Source of the DNA: Bimastos eiseni
Lineage: Eukaryota; Annelida; Clitellata; Crassiclitellata; Lumbricidae
DNA: 64,000 bases
NCBI GenBank assembly: GCA_959347315.1
Contig: OY365806.1
Location: 52,504,068 to 52,568,067, forward strand
Reading direction: 5' to 3'
Below the pieces are notes generated by a model that saw only the letters and a list, made by a program, of their open reading frames with translations, searched no databases and was not told the origin of the DNA. Every line of letters begins with the position of its first letter. Positions within the stretch are counted from its first letter, which is position 1. Shown one piece after another: positions 42,287 to 54,134 of the stretch. The translations under genes and the position numbers were made by a program.

Positions 42287-43253
42287 GACGGAAATTCAGC
42301 CCATTTTCCGGTTTGTACAGAGATATATTGTATCGAAAAAAACGGACATGTTTTTGAACTTTTGTGTTTTGACATTTATTTCAAGATCATTGGTAGCCCA
42401 TCATCTGAATATGCCCCACATTTCTTTGGCTTCAGATTGCACGAACGAAGATATTTGCCATTTGGCAGAATCCATTTACTTGTAAGATTTTGCCAATTGA
42501 TTTGCAATTAGAACTGATAGACAGACTTGCAGGAAAATTAAGAGGAGCAAACTTCATTTCATGCAATTAGCTTGATGGAATTTTATCAAAGCTTATGGGT
42601 TTTGCCTTATCTGACTATTTGACAACGTGCTTAGCATGTCGTGCCACTTTTTGGGGCATTGCAATAACAAACTTTGAACGTCAATTTGGTAATAGGCCTA
42701 TAATTTCTGAAAATGTTCATCCCAAGAAGTGAATTTAATTTTGACACAAATTCTAAGTTAAATTATAAAAGCATTCACTTTTAACTTTGTTGCAAATGGA
42801 TTGATAAATAACAGTAAATGTTAGAATAAAATTAATCAACCTAAAAAAATAAAATAAGTATTTAATTAGTTACAAAATTCTTATACCTTTTAGTTTGAAA
42901 TTCAAACATTCGTTATTGTTTATTTAACTTTATTATATGTATAAGTAAGCCTTATACCTACGAGCCTTATGTTTAAAAACTAAGTCTGAAAAGGCTTTGC
43001 AACTTAGGTCTTCGCATAAATATTATGTTTTCCCTGCGGCCGGCAAGCTCTTACTGTGTCACTAAAGTGGCCCTCGATATCGAAAACTTTGGGGACCTCT
43101 GACCTAGATGAGCCTAAGATTCAGACCCATTAATGCTGAAGTTATTGGTAAAACGCAGTTACATACCAAGAAACTACTGCCAACATTTCTCATTAAATCC
43201 AAAAGCCTGCTAATCTCTCTGAACTGATGTTGTGCATGAAGAGCAGCACAAAC

Positions 43254-43369
43254 CTTGATCACAAGAAGGTCAATTGCTCGAACATCTGTCACATACTTAT
43301 TCTTGACAAATATCTCACGTAGTTTCTCCCGTCCATCCTTCACAGAAATTGTAACGTCATATTTCAAAA
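43254..43369 (-). CDS. NDUFA6: NDUFA6 exon 2 (complex I LYR subunit)
   Basis: 116-bp exon. Acceptor TTTCAG ends at 43370; donor AAG|GTTTGT begins at 43253. It encodes KYDVTISVKDGREKLREIFV, KNKYVTDVRAIDLLVIK, matching the middle of NDUFA6 (LYRM6), an accessory subunit of mitochondrial complex I that binds acyl carrier protein on the matrix arm. With the single overhanging base from exon 1 the frame is phase 1 in, phase 0 out, and stays open. The exon encoding the C-terminal third is not recognised to the left, so intron 2 is long or the exon lies beyond the window or is too diverged for me to see. Confidence 0.9.
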
Positions 43370-44033
43370 CTGAAACATTAAAGTAATTGCAAAATCTTAA
43401 CTAATCAAAAACTCCAACAATACCAGATATGCAAAATACATATTAATAAACACTTCATGCTATGCTATTCTGTTCAATGACACATGTGGAACTCTGCATC
43501 AATAATGATGTTGTTAGGATCAGTATTCAGTAGGTTAGTGCATAAATCCTGAGGTTGAAAGACCTATTATAATAATCTGGACTGCAAATTCAACATTGCC
43601 CAGTTGTTTCCAAAGCCACCTCTTGCTCACAAACACAGGAGTCTGTGGAAGTAACAAAACAGCAGGATAAACTATAGTCCATTACAGTACTATAAATTTT
43701 ATAGCAATGGCCTTCTCTTACTAGTATAGCGACATAGTAAAATAATTGTGCATTTTTTAAACTGTTGCAAAAAGTACGATATCCATTTGTGTATCGGTGA
43801 ATGTTTTGCATGTTATCATGCCAAAGGTGCTATATATATGAAGTTTCATTCACACTAAATTACTAGTTTCAGAGCCAAAAGTCTGCTGATTCAGAATAGA
43901 AACGTTATCTATCATGCTTAGACATAACCCTTGTTGCACTATTGAGGAACCGTCATATTACACTATTCAGGAACCGTCATATTACTCATTTTCCCAAAAA
44001 AACAATTCAGGCGGGAATGGGTTAAAGGTAGTT

Positions 44034-44960
44034 GTTTAAATTGAAGGTATGTATTCATTTAAGAGCTACTTATCTCTGCATTTGTTTTCACCATGACCTT
44101 GTACCATTGTTACACAATGGCACTATCTGTCATCCCTCTATTCCATGCTACATCTCCAGCCTGATTTGATTTGTTGAAGATCTGGGCCACAGCCTCTCCA
44201 ATTTCCAGTACTTAGCTAGCTCATTGCTGAGCTAGCTAGAGAAAACAAGACATAGTCAATGTGTCATGCATTGACACTTGACATACTGTGATGCTGTGTC
44301 CAGCTTTTCTGGTAAGAAAACCATTGGCCATTTTTATCCAGATTTGACAACTGCTTTGATAAAGGTATCATGTGCACCATCTGTAATACTTGTTGATGTA
44401 TTCCATTGCAGTGATTGATTTGTGATGCATACATATGACCGCATAAGCACAGGCTCAGAAATTAACAAGGCACGGAAGAGGATGTTTGCCACAAAATGCA
44501 ATGTAGCACATTTGGAGTTACATAGCTTACTGTGCACAGTTTCGCTAACTAATGTATTTTATTCGTATGAAATCATTGAAACAACATTTAACATCATTTA
44601 GGCCAGCGCAGAGAGCGCGTCTGAGTAGTTATCTCGAAGGGCGCTACATAAATGTTCGATTACATTACATACCAAGTGCGGTCTGGGGCAGATCCTTTAG
44701 ACGAAGACCTGAGTCGTCCTATATAGACATGAGATTGGCCAAAGCCTAAAGATATCACGTGAGCCAAGTGAACAACCCTGCTGGAAAACACACACGACCC
44801 GACGATAGTTGATGTTCTACAAGTGCAAGAAGAATCATGTAGAGGGATGTTCTTGCAGGAAACTCACACTTTCGTGCGCTGTTTTATGTTTCTGTGAAGG
44901 GGACATATGAAAAAGCAGAGATAAGTAGGTCTTAAATGATTACATACCTTCAATTTAAAC
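44034..44960. mobile_element. TIR element of unknown family (927 bp)
   Basis: Inverted ends of about 48 bp: GTTTAAATTGAAGGTATGTA, WTCATTTAAG and CTACTTATCTCTGC, few mismatches. No clear target duplication and no transposase. A retroposon-like tail (GGGCGCTACATAAATGTTCG) is nested near 44638. Confidence 0.75.
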
Positions 44961-45339
44961 TTTAATTCTAAGAAACATTTATATTAACAACTACTTTTGA
45001 GCGCAAAAATAAACAGTTTCAAGTTTGTAACCATGATTTTTACTTGATTCTTGGTTTGAATGTTTAACATTTAAATTTTTAAAGGGTGTAACTTGAATTT
45101 TTACTACAAAACTTTTTTTTCATTTCAAGAAAAAATTGGTTACAAAACTTTTTTTATTTTCAAACATTTTTCCAAAAAATAATTTTTTCATGTGGCCCAA
45201 TATCCAAATCTCATAATAATATAATGTATAATGTCTGTGCACACTTTCATGTTTGTATCACAAAGTGCACAATCACTGGATATTTCGGATCTATGCCACT
45301 ACACTATACTGGACAACTGATTTACAGGAAGGGGTCATT

Positions 45340-46320
45340 GTATAATTACATAATGCTCGAGGGTGGGTGGGGTGCTACAAAACGTTACGGGGGTTGGTTA
45401 GCTGAACGTTACATAACGCTTTTCATTTTTAAATTAATTAGTTATTAATTAAAAATACTCAGTCTAAACTATAAAACAAAGATATTCTTTATTTGAGTCG
45501 TGAAGGCTCTGGCGATATGAAATTTCTACAAAATGTTCATTTCCCAATTTCTCAGCTCACGTGAATAATTTCAGAAAGGCGGGTTTAACTTAAAAGTCAT
45601 ACGAATGCGGGACAAAATTCAATATGAGCGGGGTCAAATTCAATATGAAAATCAAGTCTGTTTGTCATGCATCAATATTATTACGATTGCCAATGGCTTC
45701 AATCAAAGCAAATTAGTCAAGCTAAATCAAGTCAACGCAAATGACATGACAAATCATCTACATTTAAGTTCCAAAATTTGAAAATTTTTATATTCGATAT
45801 TAAAGCAACCGCCACTTCCAATCACATAATCTGAAGACGTATTAGTTAAACACCTCATGACGAATAACATACAAATAGGGTACTAGTTAGGAGCACCAAA
45901 AATGAACGAAGCTGCCGCGCGAAATGGCGGACTCGCTTTCTAAAGAGGTCGATGGGTGATGTCTGCGCTAGCTAAGAAAGACACAATCGGGGCATACCTG
46001 CCAAGTTCAAATTCAATCCCAAGCGAAGTTGGGCTATAAGGCTAGTATATAAATTTACACTAAACTAGTGTATAGCCTAATAGTCCACACACGGTAATGA
46101 AATCAAAGTTCATACATAATATTAAATAAAAAATTATTATCTACCATTGGAGACCTGAGACTATATAGGTCCAGGTAAAATCATACTGAGTTTTGTTCAA
46201 AATAAATACGTAACGCCCAATGGAGGGTGGGTGGTCTATGGGAACGTTACGATACGTTACATGTAGATGGGTCAAAAATGTCATTTTCAGCGTTACGTAA
46301 TTATGGAATGAGCCCTAATT
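45340..46320 (+). mobile_element. Dispersed repeat family A, copy 2 (with inverted ends)
   Basis: The left end GGGGTCATTGTATAATTACA is matched in inverse at the right end, GGGCTCATTCCATAATTACG, and both are followed by ACGTTACG words and GGGTGGG. So this copy, about 980 bp, has terminal inverted repeats of about 27 bp. The interior matches 5365-5500 and 6055-6320. No coding sequence; the superfamily is not recognised. Confidence 0.7.
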
Positions 46321-46569
46321 GGAGTGGCAAAAAAAATATTTGGAGGCCCCTCAAAATCTGGGGCCCTGGGTTCAGGCCCATTATTGCCAATTCGGCTGTC
46401 TACTGTGATTGGGCGTCAAAAGGGAGCCAGAGTTTAAACAACAGTATCGTTTCTAAAAAACGAAACCAAAAGTTTCTGCTACAAGAGAATGAATATCTTC
46501 AAACTAAAGGAATTGTGCGGAGATAAGTTGGGTAATACTTCGCTTTAGCATAATAATTAATCAATTCAG

Positions 46570-46785
46570 TTTCTATTTAGTAGAATACTGTGCATCCATC
46601 CCACTTCCATTTAAACTGCATTTTTTCACTAATCCAACTTCCATTTGAGCAGAAATATTACAGCTCTAAATAAACATTTTCACCAATGCAACTTCTACTT
46701 AAGCATGATTCTTTTCATCAGTACAGCTTCTAATTAAACATAATTATTTTCATCAATCGAACATATCTTCTATTGATAGACTGAC
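46570..46785 (-). repeat. About 40-bp minisatellite, inverted array
   Basis: Units of the type CAGCTTCTATTTAAGCATGA then TTCTTTTCATCAATC, four to five diverged copies. The same unit runs on the other strand at 50260-50430 and 51030-51350. Confidence 0.7.
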
Positions 46786-46797
46786 CTTGGTGTCATC

Positions 46798-46936
46798 CAG
46801 GGGCGTCAACCCTCCCCTGAGTGATGGAGGCAAAAACCCCAATCCTCAGTGTCAGGAAGATTCCCCCCGAGGCTAAAAAATCCCCCCTACGTGAAATTGG
46901 AGCCATTTGCCTCCGTACCCTCTATCTGGACCCCTG
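46798..46936. mobile_element. Small hAT-like MITE (139 bp)
   Basis: Ends CAGGGGCGTC and, in inverse, CAGGGGTCC. 8-bp flanks GTGTCATC (46790-46797) and TTGTCATC (46937-46944) differ at one base. A relative is nested at 17883-18032. Confidence 0.8.
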
Positions 46937-47200
46937 TTGTCATCTTGATTTTGATGATCTTACTCTATGCTCTACTGTGCTCTTTACATATTACATAAGA
47001 AAAAATAGCTTACTTTGGAAGAAGGTCTTTCACATATATCTAAAAATGACAAAAACCGTCACCCTGCCCCTAACCAACCCTCACCTGACCCTAACAGACA
47101 CTTCCCTCCAGGCATATGTCCGGTTTGGGTGGACATTAGTTTGTGAAGACACTAGTCTCCTATGTTCACTTTAAGAGGTCATAAACCAATCAATAACATC

Positions 47201-47893
47201 TAGGGCATAACTGAGTAGACAATTTTCACCGAGTACCGAATCTGAGTATGTGGATGCATTATTTGCTGGATCCGGTTACGAACCGAATAGTAGTGGCAAA
47301 TCTGGCCAGCGAGTACCATCTGTAGGCAAAGCGTAGTTAACCTGACACGTGCACAGCGGCCACGGAGAACTATCTATTGTCAATGCAGAGTCTATAGCAA
47401 TATCCTTCATATGGCGTATCGTAGCACTCTAGGCTATAACAATATATCTATTATTTAATAACTTTATTTGTGAAAAAAAAATTTAATTTTTTTTTATAAA
47501 ATTTGAAATACAAAGTTATCAACGACGTCTTTACTCTCTAAAGTTTACCCGAAAGTGGGAATGGCCAATTGAAATGGAAAAATTACTAGTTTGGTTGCCA
47601 CCTGGCAGAGAAATGCAACCAAAAGAAATTAAAATATATAAATTAACATAGAAATTTTAAAGAAAATTCAATGGAATGTTAAGTTCTTGTTTAATTAATC
47701 AATAACTTATAAGTAAGCCCATTTGTCCTAAATTAATTTGATAAAAAATATTGTTTTTTGAGAAAAAATTATTTTTATCAAAAACAGTTATATTTAGCTA
47801 TTTGCTGGTGTAATATTTGCCGAGGCGAATACTTCTGAATAGCCCAATATTCGGCAGAGGTTAATGTCCTAGGCGATTTCCGGTTATGCCCTA
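47201..47893. mobile_element. hAT-type element family C, copy 2 (TSD ATAACATC)
   Basis: Ends TAGGGCATAACTGAGTAGAC and, in inverse, TAGGGCATAACCGGAAATCG. Perfect duplications ATAACATC at 47193-47200 and 47894-47901. 693 bp, no transposase. It keeps the segment that copy 1 has replaced by a nested MITE. Confidence 0.9.
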
Positions 47894-48060
47894 ATAACAT
47901 CATGGTCTATGCTACTGTAGCTTAGTTCAGTTAAAGCTAGTGAATCAGAAATTATTGGCTAAAGTGGAAGGACATCAATTTGAATGAGAAGAAGGTGTAT
48001 CCTGGTGTCATCTTGAACACTGAACACGGAAAAAACTTGCAGGATTACTTGCATATTAGT

Positions 48061-48935
48061 TTACTCAGGATTATTCAATATCAGTTCTACAGAGTCAAGT
48101 GTATATAGAGTCTCCATGGTTACATCTGTACAATCTTGCCCTACTATAGAACGCAGACTATGGACGAACTGTATTGTCTGGGAATTCCATTCACGTCGCA
48201 GATTGTGTTGACTCTGTGTCGAGAATTGCTGACGAAACGAATTGCAGTGGCACCCACCTGTACGCTGATTGCGTTTACACTGGAAGAGGTCTGCTTCATT
48301 CTCTATGACATTAACAGGCAGCAGAAGAACCTCGCTGCAGTACCGCACATCACCTATCGCCATCAGCTGATTGAGTGACCTGTCGGAAATGTCTGTGTGC
48401 CCGAATTTAACATAACGCCCCTTCAAGACAACTACCCAGAGGTGCTCCCGATACAGGCCCGAGCAAAAAGAAGTCTTGAGGTGTAGCTGAAATGTATCAG
48501 AGGGTAGCCTAGGAAGGGAGTGGATAACCCGAGAGAGGCCATTCCACGCTGTGGGGCCAGCAATGGCGAACGTCCTGGACTGTGTCATGGTTGAGTGAGC
48601 AAAAGGTACAAAGAGATTATGTTGAGAGACTGAACATAAAGATTGGTGACTCAAACATGCTGTGACAGGAACAATAAGGGACTTCAAGTAAATTGGAGCC
48701 CAACCCAAAGACAGCTTCATACCAATGAGCATAATATCAAGCGAGTGTGCAGACAGACAGGGAGTCAATGTAACATGTCTCGCATGTAATCAGAGACCGG
48801 GGCAAATTTATGAAGGCGACCAGTCAATCGCGCCGCCACACGTAAGACACGCTCAAGGCAGAGAAGGCGAGACTCAGGAAGGCCAACAAGAATGACAGCG
48901 CAGTAGTCCAGACGGTGTGTATTTATATGACCCTT
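48061..48935 (-). pseudogene. CR1/L2-like reverse transcriptase C-terminus
   Basis: Read leftwards from 48935 in broken frames: DYCAVILVGLPESRLLCLER, VLRVAARL, DMLHWLPVC, then frame 48061-48768 with SVSQHNLFVPFA and RTFAIAGPTAWNGLSRVI, FQLHLKTSF. This is the thumb/C-terminal region of CR1/L2-group ORF2 (LDYC, LHWLPV, FS-AP-LWN, LKT). The palm is missing, as in most 5'-truncated LINE copies. Residues after about 48450 are probably 3' UTR read as protein. Confidence 0.8.
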
Positions 48936-48949
48936 TATATACTAAGCAC

Positions 48950-49115
48950 CTTATAGGAACCTCAACGACTTGGCTGGATGGAAACGGGAACAGAGCTCTT
49001 TTATGTACCCTTTGATGTACACGCCAACCATCGAGGTCTGTCCCATGAGGATGATCTTGAATGTGATCCTGTCCTCAACTGAGAGCCAGTGTAATGTGTC
49101 GCGCATACAGCTTGA
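48950..49115 (-). pseudogene. Second CR1/L2-like reverse transcriptase fragment
   Basis: Read leftwards: RDTLHWLSVEDRITFKIILM, VGVYIKGYIKELC, the same LHWL region of ORF2 as the neighbouring relic but a different copy, placed head to tail with it. Confidence 0.65.
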
Positions 49116-49119
49116 AATA

Positions 49120-50255
49120 TGCGAACATTTTGGCAGCTTAGGAACGACTCAGGCAGCACAGTTGAAAACAGATTGAAGCTAAACCTTGCCCTTTGGATAC
49201 TTGGCTACTGTATATATACTTTGCTACATGGTGAATGCAAATGTTGGAGAGAGAGCATGTTGTGCAAAATATTCAATTTCATAAATTCCTGCAATTTAAT
49301 TAGGATCTGGGTGGGCTGGCATGGAAAAAAATTGGAGGGGTAAGGGTTATGTTTATCAACGTAGTTAGGGTTTATTCACACATAGTCACATGCACATTTA
49401 CGTTTTTGGATATTTCCTCTCTTACTTCTTAGTCCTCTGGAGTCTAGACCAATGATCTCTCTAATTTTTAGAGATAGTGTGCACAAAAAATTTTGTGTCT
49501 GCAACAGTTTATAAATGGTCCGAGTTAAATGCGATGATAGCTATATTAAGATCAAAGTTTATGGACACAAGTTCTGATAACCTAGGAAAAGTCACTTGTC
49601 TAAAGATAAATAAGGAGACGTATCAGCCAAGGAACCAAAGTTTCAGGATTAAGATAGGCCGCAGCCGGCTAGGAAACTCGGTTTACGTAGTATCGTAAAC
49701 AATTTGTGTGAGCCCACAAAATGGCATGTGTGCGCAGCGAATCGTTAAAACCCAAATACCCCCGAAACGCATTTCCGCCGTATCCCCAAAATTAATTTTA
49801 TAAAACGACCCGAATTATTACATTATGAAAGAAACCAATACCATAGCCCTAAACAATGGTTTCAATGATGGAAAGAATGCCGTTCAAATGGAAGCAGGAC
49901 AAATGAAAATAATTGTATATAACTAGAGGTATATGATGCGATATGAACTTTTATATTTAAATTGTGCAGTCTAATCAGCATATTATTTGAATTAATAACA
50001 GATAACCAGAACTTTGTTGTTTTCAAAATTGTTGAAATTAGCAAAAAGACAGTGTCTATGAGGCAGCATACTAAAATGTCATATATCACAAACTTTGTTC
50101 AAATTATTGCATCTGGCAGTGTGATAATATTGCATGTTAACAATGGTTCCATGACAAATGGTTCCATGACAAAATGATTAGCAGACAAATATTTGATGTA
50201 AATAGGCTCACAGACAAAAGTTCATGAATAAAATGCTAACATATGCCCATAAAGT
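49120..50255. other. Unassigned intronic 1.1 kb
   Basis: No supported gene. A short direct repeat, AATGGTTCCATGACAAA, occurs twice at 50141-50170. Confidence 0.35.
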
Positions 50256-50259
50256 AGAA

Positions 50260-50430
50260 GCCGAATTTGATGAATAGAAGCCAATGGTAGTTGGATTGCT
50301 GTAAGGAATTCTTCTTCCTTAAATAGAAGCTGGATTGAAGAAAATAATCCTGCCTAAATGAAAACAGGATCGATGAAAAGGCTCTTAGTGTTAGCAGAAG
50401 TTGGATTGATGAAGTGAACTCGGTAAAATA
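50260..50430 (+). repeat. About 40-bp minisatellite, array 2
   Basis: Units TAAATAGAAGCTGGATTGAAGA and TAGCAGAAGTTGGATTGATGA; the same family as 51030-51350 and the inverse of 46570-46785. Confidence 0.65.
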
Positions 50431-50867
50431 TGGTTTTAGCGACAGTAATTATTTATTAACTAGATCTGTTAACCAGTGGAGAATCATGGGTCGGAATATA
50501 TAATAGCTCACAATTCAACCTGTTTCCTCCTATTGCACAGAAAGGCTACATGTGCTCCAAAGGCAAGGAAATTCAGCGGCCGTCACAATGTTTACCCTTG
50601 AAGCGCCCTCTGAACAACACGCGTACATATTAGTAACGGCGATTCAACCGATTCAAAATTGAGTTCCATCCTTTAAGCGTGCATCTGATTTGAATAAATG
50701 CAAATATACTTACATTACAGGATGTATTTGATTTTAATAACTTCATATATACTGAAAAATACGCGAATAAAGGTTTATTGAAACTCAAATCGGACAATTT
50801 GTTTATATTCTGTTTGACAGTCTAACCGCACAAGGTGCAGTCAGGTTTATGGAAGATCTATGAAAAA

Positions 50868-50912
50868 ACTGTCTAAAGGTTACTGTGACAGTCGCAGTAA
50901 CCTTCAGACAGT
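50868..50912. repeat. Hairpin
   Basis: Arms ACTGTCTAAAGGTTACTG and CAGTAACCTTCAGACAGT, one mismatch, nine-base loop. GACAGTC words continue on both sides. Confidence 0.75.
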
Positions 50913-51029
50913 CTGCGATAGTCTGTATGTAGATCAGACAGACAGACCGACTGACAGACGTATTAGGTAATTATTAGTTTACGATGTATGTTAAACAGAT
51001 AACATAAACTCTACATAGAACATTTTAGT

Positions 51030-51350
51030 CAATGAATATAGAAGCTGGATGTGATGAAAATAATCATACATAAATAGAAGTTGGATATGATGAAAAGAAT
51101 GCTGCTCAAATGCATATAAGCTGGATTGATAAAAAGAATTATGTTTAAATGGAAGCTAGATTTGATGAAAAAATTCATGCCAAACTAGAAGCTAGATGTG
51201 ATGAAAAAATCATACATAAATTTAAGCTGGATGTTATGAAAAAAATCACACATAAATAGGAGCTGGATGTGATGAGAAGACTCCTGGTTAAGAAGAAGCC
51301 GGATTGACGAAAAGAATAACACATTAATAGAAGCTGGATGTGATGAAAGT
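51030..51350 (+). repeat. About 40-bp minisatellite, array 3
   Basis: About eight diverged units of GAAGCTGGATGTGATGAAAA followed by WAATCATACATAAATA. Confidence 0.75.
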
Positions 51351-51848
51351 AAATAAGTATGTAGCCTGACTCGAATCGGACAATTTGTTTATATTCTGAA
51401 ATATCTTGAAATCACTCTGTTGGCTAAAAATGAGTGAATCCACAACCAAGTCCTATTACCAACCTGCAACTCCCTACTACAAGTTCAAATGTGCTCATGA
51501 ACTCTTTACCATATAGAATAATTAACGACGCTAAACCCATATTTTACCGTCAATTCTGCATAAATAAAAGCTGGACTGATTACAAGAATTATTGCTTCCA
51601 ATTTGAAATGATGGAGAACAAAAATTAAATCCAAAAAATTAAATTTAACTATAACAATCAGCAATGATCAAATCTAATCTTTACCCATCAATCAGCACGA
51701 CCAATCAGTGTTTTACCCATCGCCGATCAGCAAATCAGCATTTTACCCGTGCCCCAATTCTTGGGCCTTTACAGCGTTTTCGGATTACGATTATTCGGGT
51801 TAATCCTGTGTGCGCGCACACTTGCACAGAGGGAACATTGATTTAGAC

Positions 51849-52166
51849 CTGTGGTTCTCAACCTTTTTGGCCCCAAGGCACATCTGAGATCTTTGGAAAT
51901 TCAGACGGCACACCATTGAACTAAAACTAATTTTTTCTCCCATCGATGGCTGGCGTAAGAATTAAAATGTAATTCCATTATGGATAAATACATAAATTTG
52001 AACACTAGAAATGGAGAGACGAGAGAGCAACCTATGTCTCATTTTTACGTCCAATCACAGCGGACTTTCCATTTACCACTCCACGAACAAGAAAATTATA
52101 AATATTGCATGCAGGTTAAAACCTTCAGATCTAATAGGTTGCCGCCTTCTTTTCCTTGAACCACTG
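51849..52166. mobile_element. hAT-like MITE (318 bp) near NDUFA6 exon 1
   Basis: Ends CTGTGGTTCTCAACC and, in inverse, CAGTGGTTCAAGG. 8-bp flanks ATTTAGAC (51841-51848) and GTTTAGAC (52167-52174) differ at one base. It lies 111 bp from the exon 1 donor, inside intron 1. Confidence 0.8.
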
Positions 52167-52277
52167 GTTTAGACACTCGTACAAACTGGTAACTTCATAG
52201 CATTGTCAATGTCACCGAAGTCAAGCGTCAAATTCAACACGAAACGTCAATGAAAGAACTAAATCAATAGTAATTAC

Positions 52278-52404
52278 CAACATAAGGGATCTGGCGATAC
52301 CAGGCCTTATACAGATTCAGAACTCGTCTTCTGGCTTCCGCATTGTCCAGCGAAAGGATCGGTTTAACGTGCCTTGCGCCAACCCGAACAACTTTTGACG
52401 CCAT
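52278..52404 (-). CDS. NDUFA6: NDUFA6 exon 1 (complex I LYR subunit)
   Basis: ATG at 52404 in a good context (GGGAAAATGGCG). The 127 coding bases give MASKVVRVG, VKPILSLDNAEARRRVL, NLYKAWYRQIPYV. LNLYKAWYRQ carries the LYR-type motif at the expected distance from the start, so this is the N-terminus of NDUFA6/LYRM6. The donor is TTG|GTAATT; the leftover base joins exon 2 at 43369 in frame. The exon is clean, unlike the surrounding relics, which supports an active host gene. A short upstream in-frame extension without homology exists but the MAS start fits the family. Confidence 0.92.
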
Positions 52405-53235
52405 TTTCCCAGCAACAGCCAACCAAAGACAAGAATGGCACAACACGGACTACATATCAACGCACACCTCGCTTCGGATTTAGCGCTCGCGATTCGCGAA
52501 GCAGCGAGTGACAGGAACTATAGCCACCTCATCGCCATTTACCATAAATATGTGCTGTTAATTTTTAATCTTCAAGCATTCACAGGGTTAAACACCGGGG
52601 ACACATTTTTTACATCGTAGCGCTGCAGTCTGATCTTGAGATTTCTGCAGCGCCCATTCTTAGTGGCGGCGCTGCATGGACGCCAAATACTCAATTGCGT
52701 CCCAAAAAAAGATTAAAAAATGACCAAAAATATTTCAACAAACTTTTTAACGAAGCAAAACAGAACATTACTTAGTAGGCCTACTTACGATGTATTGATG
52801 TTTTATAGATTCATAATAGCTCATATTAATGGTTTTCCATAGCGGACGATAATCGAACATTTCCTGCTTATACCAACGACCTCATTATATATAGTACGTT
52901 CTGTTAAAGTCACGGAACCCTTGCATTGTGGAAACACTATCTACAAGCATGAATATTATTTTATAAGTTCAGTGTTTATTTATAAAGCGAACTAGATATC
53001 TGCACATTCTTTAATGTATTCGAGAAAAGAGAAATTTGATGTTATTTTGGCACAGTTTATCTCGTCAATTTGGGCATTTACTGAGCTTATCCGTGAAAAT
53101 TATACGGTTTCATGCTCCTTTTATAAACTTCCGGTTAGTAATTTAAGAGATTGTTAAAGTTAAAAGTTGTTCAGAATGAATCAATGAAGCTTGAAAGATG
53201 CTTATATTTCTTTGAATTGAAAGTTTTGAGGAAAT
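52405..53235. other. Presumed NDUFA6 promoter side and unassigned flank
   Basis: GC content rises just upstream of the NDUFA6 ATG. A divergent 61-codon frame starts at 52435 but matches nothing I know. From about 52690 no gene or repeat is recognised. Confidence 0.35.
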
Positions 53236-53244
53236 TTACGTAGT

Positions 53245-53616
53245 TTTGGCAAGACTACCGAATCTGAACCGCATATTACCGGACCCGAACTTTCTCTGGA
53301 CTGGGTATTGGTAAAATGCGAACCGGTAGAACGCGAACCAAAATCCGAACCATAGGCGCGAACGGATCAGATTAAGACATCGTGAGGGTCGGTTAGGGCC
53401 AGGGTGGGCATCGTGAGGGTCGGTTAGGGTTAGGGTTAGTGTAATTGATAGATAGGGTTCAGGGTCATAGTTTATAGATAATTGCCGAAAACATTTGGCT
53501 GGTTGAATAAAAATATAAATGGCAACCATAGGCACGAACCAGTCACATTACCTGTGGCAGCCAATCGAAAACAGGTTCGCATTTTACCGGTTCGCGGTTC
53601 GCATTTTACCCACACG
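53245..53616 (-). repeat. Repeat family D, copy 1 (GTAAAATGCGAACC ends)
   Basis: Contains GCGAACCGG, CCATAGGCGCGAACGGATCA, two CATCGTGAGGGTCGGTTAGGG units, then AATATAAATGGCAACCATAG and ends in GGTTCGCATTTTACCGG words. About 350 bp; the inverse copy is at 56690-57042. Confidence 0.75.
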
Positions 53617-54134
53617 GTCACACTCCTCTGGATTAACCTCTGTACAAGTCCTCTAACTCGGCGCAGCGCTCGTTTATAAGGTGGTGCCTTGCGATTGGCT
53701 TTGGAAGTTTGGAGATTATGATTACCTATGACAGTCAGTGGATCTTGAACCAAGCGTTAACCCTGGGGATTGGACTCTGCATTCTCTGTGACAAAATGAC
53801 ATGGGCAAAACGGGTTGCCTAGGGTTGTCGAAGAGAAATGGGCTTACTTATATATCATCGGGGATTACAACTTTCGCATATTTTCGGCATGGCTTATGTG
53901 GAGACATCTGTGCAACCTTTAGCACATGTGCACTGTAAAAAACTAAAAGTTCTATAATTATGTATTGAGGGTCAGTTATGGTCTGGTTAAGCATTGTGAG
54001 GGTCAGGTTAGGCATTTGGAGGGTCATTTAGGGTTATGGTTAGTGTAGTTTTTAAACTTATACGAATAAAAGTCACTCAACACAACTTAAGGACTGCCTG
54101 CTTAGAAATTGCCCTGATCTGACCACTGTAAATC

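Larger units (their letters stand above)
40598..43101. mobile_element. hAT element (TSD ACCTAGAT), 2.5 kb with nested insertion
   Basis: Inverted ends CAGGGGTCCCCAAAGTGTGG and, in inverse, CAGAGGTCCCCAAAGTTTTC. Perfect 8-bp duplications ACCTAGAT at 40590-40597 and 43102-43109. The right-hand part contains decayed sequence of Charlie/GTF2IRD2-like type that I could not read as a continuous transposase. The left duplication lies 148 bp inside the intron side of NDUFA6 exon 2, the right one directly abuts the intron there: the element is in intron 2, ending about 150 bp from exon 2. Confidence 0.9.
43370..52277 (-). other. NDUFA6: NDUFA6 intron 1 (8.9 kb)
   Basis: GT donor at 52277-52276 and AG acceptor at 43371-43370. 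The intron holds repeat family A copy 2, a TIR element, hAT family C copy 2, two CR1/L2-like fragments, minisatellite arrays and an hAT MITE, which account for much of its length. Confidence 0.8.

Noticed and set aside
48136..48378. 80-codon plus frame
   Set aside because: Antisense of the CR1/L2-like relic.
52435..52620. Divergent host gene opposite NDUFA6 (61 codons)
   Set aside because: No recognisable protein, and antisense or UTR of the promoter region is as likely.
53395..53445. Interstitial telomere (TTAGGG)n
   Set aside because: Only two or three GGTTAGGG words inside a dispersed repeat unit (family D); not a telomere array.
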